Below are positions 5,173-7,812 of a stretch of 7,812 bases of DNA, in pieces. Source of the stretch: Candidatus Thorarchaeota archaeon (GTDB taxonomy: Archaea > Asgardarchaeota > Thorarchaeia > Thorarchaeales > Thorarchaeaceae). Each line of letters opens with the position of its first letter. Positions within the stretch are counted from its first letter, which is position 1. Both the position numbers and the translations under genes were made by a program. The notes beneath the pieces were generated by a model. That model had not been told where the DNA came from and made no database searches. It saw nothing but the letters and a program-made list of their open reading frames with translations. The stretch lies in assembly GCA_030638785.1 (NCBI GenBank), contig DAOWDY010000005.1, positions 1-7,812 of the forward strand, in the 5' to 3' direction.

Positions 5173-5925
5173 TTAGAAAATAATCGATAAACATGTTAGT
5201 GCCCCCTCACATCGAGCAAATTCTGATGTATGTAATTGAATCACATCGAAATCAGATTGTTTCAATAACTCTGCAGTTTCGGAATATCCATGTGGCATTA
5301 ACACAGTACCATTGATTGTGAGAGTATTTGACGCATAAACTTCATTATCCGGGATGATGAGGAAGTCAATCTCTTCAAAGGACGGATGCTTTGAGTATCG
5401 GCCAATGCCCACCATCTTATTGTTCTCAAGATGGGTGACGTAGCTTTTGAGGTGTACTATATTTGCATCTTCAACAATATCTACCTCGACAGCAAGTTCA
5501 TCTCTCATCTGTTGAACTCCCCCGATGCTTGTTCTTTGAGTTACACCACTGACTAATCGAGTCTTGAGATGTATCACATCGCCGCCTTCAAGGGTAGCTG
5601 GTTCTTCCACCCGATGAATCTCGAAATAGTCCCTCAGGACCTCCTCGACAGATTCGATTTCATCTCTTCTACTAACCGGGTTTGGTCTAGTCATCAAGGC
5701 TTTATTGCGATGAATAACAACAGTGTCCTCAACAAAACATGCATCTGGCAAATCGTCACGAGGAGTTAACTCCATCACCTCAAGCCCTAACTCAGATAGA
5801 GTCCTGACGTAATCTCGATGCTGCTTAAGGGCATGATCAAGATCTAATAATCCGTGTTCAGGATGCGATGAGATGCAGTTACAATAGCTTCGTCCAGGAG
5901 GCCTTACAATGGCTCGTTTTGCCAT
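5173..5925 (-). CDS. ddaH: Dimethylarginine dimethylaminohydrolase (DDAH) family amidinohydrolase
   Basis: A complete 250-residue enzyme of normal DDAH length, with the five-bladed propeller family signature. Visible in order: VRPPGRSYCNC (7-17); PDACFVEDTVV (60-70), with the substrate-binding Asp and Glu; SRRDE (85-89); LEGGDV (112-117); H158 in VHLK as catalytic general acid/base; NGTVLMPHGY (205-214); and the nucleophile C245 in GALTCLS at the C-terminus. Known: DDAH hydrolyses N-methylated arginines to citrulline and methylamines; close relatives act on arginine or other guanidines, so the substrate is inferred from the family. It is cytoplasmic, with no signal or membrane segment. C239 in FARCEGALTC gives a second cysteine near the active one, where I would expect a non-cysteine residue. 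Start: ATG at 5925; no Shine-Dalgarno is seen, and a TATA-like element about 25 bases upstream suggests a leaderless mRNA. It lies between two terminator or promoter regions, so it is probably a single-gene transcript. Confidence 0.88.
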   Translation of the reverse strand: MAKRAIVRPPGRSYCNCISSHPEHGLLDLDHALKQHRDYVRTLSELGLEVMELTPRDDLPDACFVEDTVVIHRNKALMTRPNPVSRRDEIESVEEVLRDYFEIHRVEEPATLEGGDVIHLKTRLVSGVTQRTSIGGVQQMRDELAVEVDIVEDANIVHLKSYVTHLENNKMVGIGRYSKHPSFEEIDFLIIPDNEVYASNTLTINGTVLMPHGYSETAELLKQSDFDVIQLHTSEFARCEGALTCLSIIF

Positions 5926-5945
5926 AACGTGCTGAAAGAGAAGTA

Positions 5946-5955
5946 GCTAATAACT
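5946..5955 (-). promoter_or_regulatory. Candidate TATA box for a leaderless DDAH transcript
   Basis: On the minus strand this reads AGTTATTAGC, centred about 25 bases before the ATG at 5925. That is the spacing expected if transcription starts at the start codon, and it fits the absence of a Shine-Dalgarno. It is a weak sequence match. Confidence 0.35.
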
Positions 5956-5960
5956 CTGTT

Positions 5961-5999
5961 CAAAAAAGAAAGGGGAAGACCCGCCTTCAAGACGGGTCT
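5961..5999 (-). terminator. Intrinsic-type terminator of the large surface protein gene
   Basis: On the minus strand the stem AGACCCG (5999-5993) pairs perfectly with CGGGTCT (5983-5977). The 9-base interval can extend the stem with CT/AG pairing. It is followed by TCCCC, TTTC and a run of six T (5967-5962). It begins 7 bases after the stop codon at 6007. A hairpin plus T run is the bacterial-style arrangement; in archaea the U tract alone may be enough. Confidence 0.8.
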
Positions 6000-6006
6000 A
6001 ACTAAA

Positions 6007-7812
6007 TTACTTCTTACGCTTGGAGCAGACTACTGCCACAATGATGAGCGCTAGGATTCCTATCACTATCAAAAGCAATGTCTGTGTATCCAGCCAATCA
6101 GGTAGTCCGAATCCACCAGCTTCTGTTACAGTCACTAGTACTACATCTTCACTGATATGACCCAAAGTGTCATTCACTCGTATTGTGAAGAAGTAGATAC
6201 CAATGGCAAGATCATCGAGATCTAAGACAACTGAAGAACCATCCCAAACTCCACTAGCATACTCTGTTGAATTCATGAGAATGACGTAGTGACTGGGATT
6301 AGGATCTGAAGCCACCCAGGTCAATGTATTGCCAGTTGTATTTACAACCATGGTGACATCCGCTGGGCTATTCAACAATGGGTCGGTTGTATCTTCAACA
6401 GACACAACTACTGTGTCTCCAATGGGCTGAGTTGATCCTCCATAGACGAAGATTTCAACTGTGTGAGCACCAAGGTCCAGACCGTCGACATTGTATGTGA
6501 TTGCTGAGCCATCCCAAGTTGCAGATGAACCGTCTTGAACTCCGTCTACAAAAACTTCGTAAGTTGCAGGACTGCTATCACTCGGTGTCCAAGTGATTGT
6601 GTTTCCAGTGCTACCAGACTCGTATGTGAAGTCCGCGGGATGATCTATCTCAGGCAAGCTCAACATGAATGCAATTTGATCAAACCATAACTCGAATGTA
6701 TCAAGATAGGCTGAGTCGTCAATATCTCCACGCATGTTGTTCAATAGGAACGAGTTCAGAAGGGTATTCCCATCATTTCTCAATACTATTGAAGCATTTC
6801 CAGGTTCCTCTGTAGCTGAGAATCCTGCAAGAGCAATGGCATTATCGAGTACTGTGACCATGTCACCATCGTCTCCAAAAGATGCACCACTCACGTTCAA
6901 AGTTGCCGCAGTGTAGTCAATTGGTGTATCGAAGATTTCGTGATTCGTGTCCCAGATGTGAGCATCTGCATTTGATGGCCAGCTTGCTGAGAAATTGGCT
7001 CCCATCAAATTCCATATTGGATGATCTGGAAAACTATTCATTCTAAATGTATTAACGATTGCACGACCATCATTCATAAGATAATCGTAGAGACCATCAT
7101 ACATCGACGAGTAGAAGTAGTTGTTATGATCTAGAATCACAAGATCCCAAGTATCCTGGGCAAACCAAGTACCGTTAACGGATGCATTGAATCCTACATC
7201 TGACACAGTCACAAAGAATGGTACGCCCATTTGATTGAGAACCTGAGCAACCGAGCTTCGATAGGCTCCTCCATCATAGGGGTCATCGGAATATACTAGA
7301 ACTGCAGCATCAGCAGCTGAAAGCCAGTTTGCTACGTTGATTGCGTAACCTCTGTTATGTTGTGAACCCAGATTTGCGTTTGCAAGGATGTTCATATCGC
7401 AGAACATCACCACTCGACCATTACCATATTCCTGAGCTGCGACAGCAACGTTTCCATCATACTCCCAGACAGATTGTGCTGCTGGTCCATCAAAGTGCAA
7501 GTAGTTTCTCCAACTAATAGCAAGTGATGTAGCACTGCCGACAGTTGGATGTGTTGGAATTGCACGAACAGCATTTTGATCATCTAGCGTATTATTCTCA
7601 CCATAATACATGTCAAGATCTTCAAGCAAGAAGTTAAGGTATAGATGCCCGCCTGCAGGGATCATTTGATTACGGTCTCCAAGCACAATCAACCCGCCAC
7701 CTGCATCTAACCAAGCCATAAGCGCAGTTCTGTCATCTTCTGTATAATTCAAGTCCGGCCAATCAAGGATCATAATATCATACTGAGCAAGTCTACCTTC
7801 TGTAAAGTTTCC
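6007..7812 (-). CDS. Large surface protein: two ThuA/GIFT-like domains, two Ig-like modules, C-terminal anchor (5' part missing)
   Basis: The frame is open to the window edge, giving 601 residues; the ATG at 7773 is internal because 13 more codons read on upstream. Residues about 1-165 and 168-385 each look like a Rossmann/class I glutamine-amidotransferase-like fold (ThuA, GIFT or DUF4350 type). They contain YDIMILDWPDLNYTEDD then GGGLIVLGD and GRVVMFCD, and later AAVLVYSDDPYDGGAY, TWDLVILDHNNYFYS and DGRAIVNTF. No catalytic Cys-His pair is evident. Two Ig-like modules follow (about 389-474 and 479-565), then a membrane helix (about 576-596) and CSKRKK. About eleven N-x-S/T sequons suggest heavy glycosylation. 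Inferred: an extracellular adhesin or carbohydrate-associated surface protein held in the membrane. The signal peptide should lie upstream of the window. The function of the Rossmann domains is unknown. The similar anchor in the small protein at 548 suggests the same export route. Confidence 0.85.
   Translation of the reverse strand, partial: GNFTEGRLAQYDIMILDWPDLNYTEDDRTALMAWLDAGGGLIVLGDRNQMIPAGGHLYLNFLLEDLDMYYGENNTLDDQNAVRAIPTHPTVGSATSLAISWRNYLHFDGPAAQSVWEYDGNVAVAAQEYGNGRVVMFCDMNILANANLGSQHNRGYAINVANWLSAADAAVLVYSDDPYDGGAYRSSVAQVLNQMGVPFFVTVSDVGFNASVNGTWFAQDTWDLVILDHNNYFYSSMYDGLYDYLMNDGRAIVNTFRMNSFPDHPIWNLMGANFSASWPSNADAHIWDTNHEIFDTPIDYTAATLNVSGASFGDDGDMVTVLDNAIALAGFSATEEPGNASIVLRNDGNTLLNSFLLNNMRGDIDDSAYLDTFELWFDQIAFMLSLPEIDHPADFTYESGSTGNTITWTPSDSSPATYEVFVDGVQDGSSATWDGSAITYNVDGLDLGAHTVEIFVYGGSTQPIGDTVVVSVEDTTDPLLNSPADVTMVVNTTGNTLTWVASDPNPSHYVILMNSTEYASGVWDGSSVVLDLDDLAIGIYFFTIRVNDTLGHISEDVVLVTVTEAGGFGLPDWLDTQTLLLIVIGILALIIVAVVCSKRKK
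6118..6648 (-). repeat. Two tandem Ig-like modules encoded in the large surface protein
   Basis: Module 1 (6391-6648) and module 2 (6118-6378) share the pattern TGNT-[IL]-TW, then SD..P..Y, then WDGS, then a D-L..G motif and VSVE/VTVT at the end. They are diverged at DNA level, so this is an old protein-level duplication and not a recent DNA repeat. From memory, this Ig-like type is common in Asgard surface proteins. Confidence 0.75.

Noticed and set aside
7771..7773. ATG as the start of the large surface protein
   Set aside because: The frame stays open with protein-like sequence to the window edge, and no signal peptide follows this ATG although the protein has a C-terminal anchor, so it is internal.

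Overview
The window reads as archaeal chromosomal DNA, most likely from an Asgard archaeon and possibly Thorarchaeota-like. This is an inference, because no rRNA or marker gene is present. The grounds are moderate GC, two cell-surface proteins anchored by a C-terminal membrane helix with a short Cys/Lys/Arg tail, paired Ig-like modules of a kind I associate with Asgard surface proteins, a C-terminal winged helix resembling that of archaeal MCM, and short AT-rich promoter elements placed where archaeal TATA boxes would be. The DNA is densely coding. Six of the seven genes are on the minus strand. I see no mobile element, CRISPR array, tRNA or rRNA.

Layout from left to right. (1) 1-413, minus: the N-terminal part of a TIM-barrel amidohydrolase, cut by the window edge. 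(2) 414-547: a divergent promoter region. (3) 548-1246, plus: a small secreted, membrane-anchored surface protein of unknown function, ending in a strong hairpin at 1253-1271. (4) 1285-2619, minus: a complete SsnA/TRZ-ATZ-type metal-dependent aminohydrolase, convergent with gene 3. (5) 2683-4152 and 4154-5065, minus: a tightly coupled gene pair separated by one base. The upstream gene encodes a Cys/His-containing protein with a very basic tail, and appears to start at a CTG codon behind a perfect Shine-Dalgarno. The downstream gene encodes a helical-repeat (HEAT-like) protein with an acidic linker and an MCM-like C-terminal winged helix. (6) 5173-5925, minus: a dimethylarginine dimethylaminohydrolase (DDAH) family enzyme with all main catalytic residues. 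(7) 6007-7812, minus and 5'-truncated: a large surface protein with two Rossmann-like (ThuA/GIFT-like) domains, two Ig-like modules and a C-terminal anchor, ending in an intrinsic-type terminator.

The most unusual locus is the coupled pair at 2683-5065. One partner carries a basic, nucleic-acid-binding-like tail; the other combines a helical scaffold, an acidic segment and a winged helix of replication-protein type. I could not match the pair to a described system. A DNA- or RNA-associated two-protein complex is the best inference. The other genes are metabolic enzymes (two amidohydrolases and a DDAH) and surface proteins with no evident pathway link to the pair.
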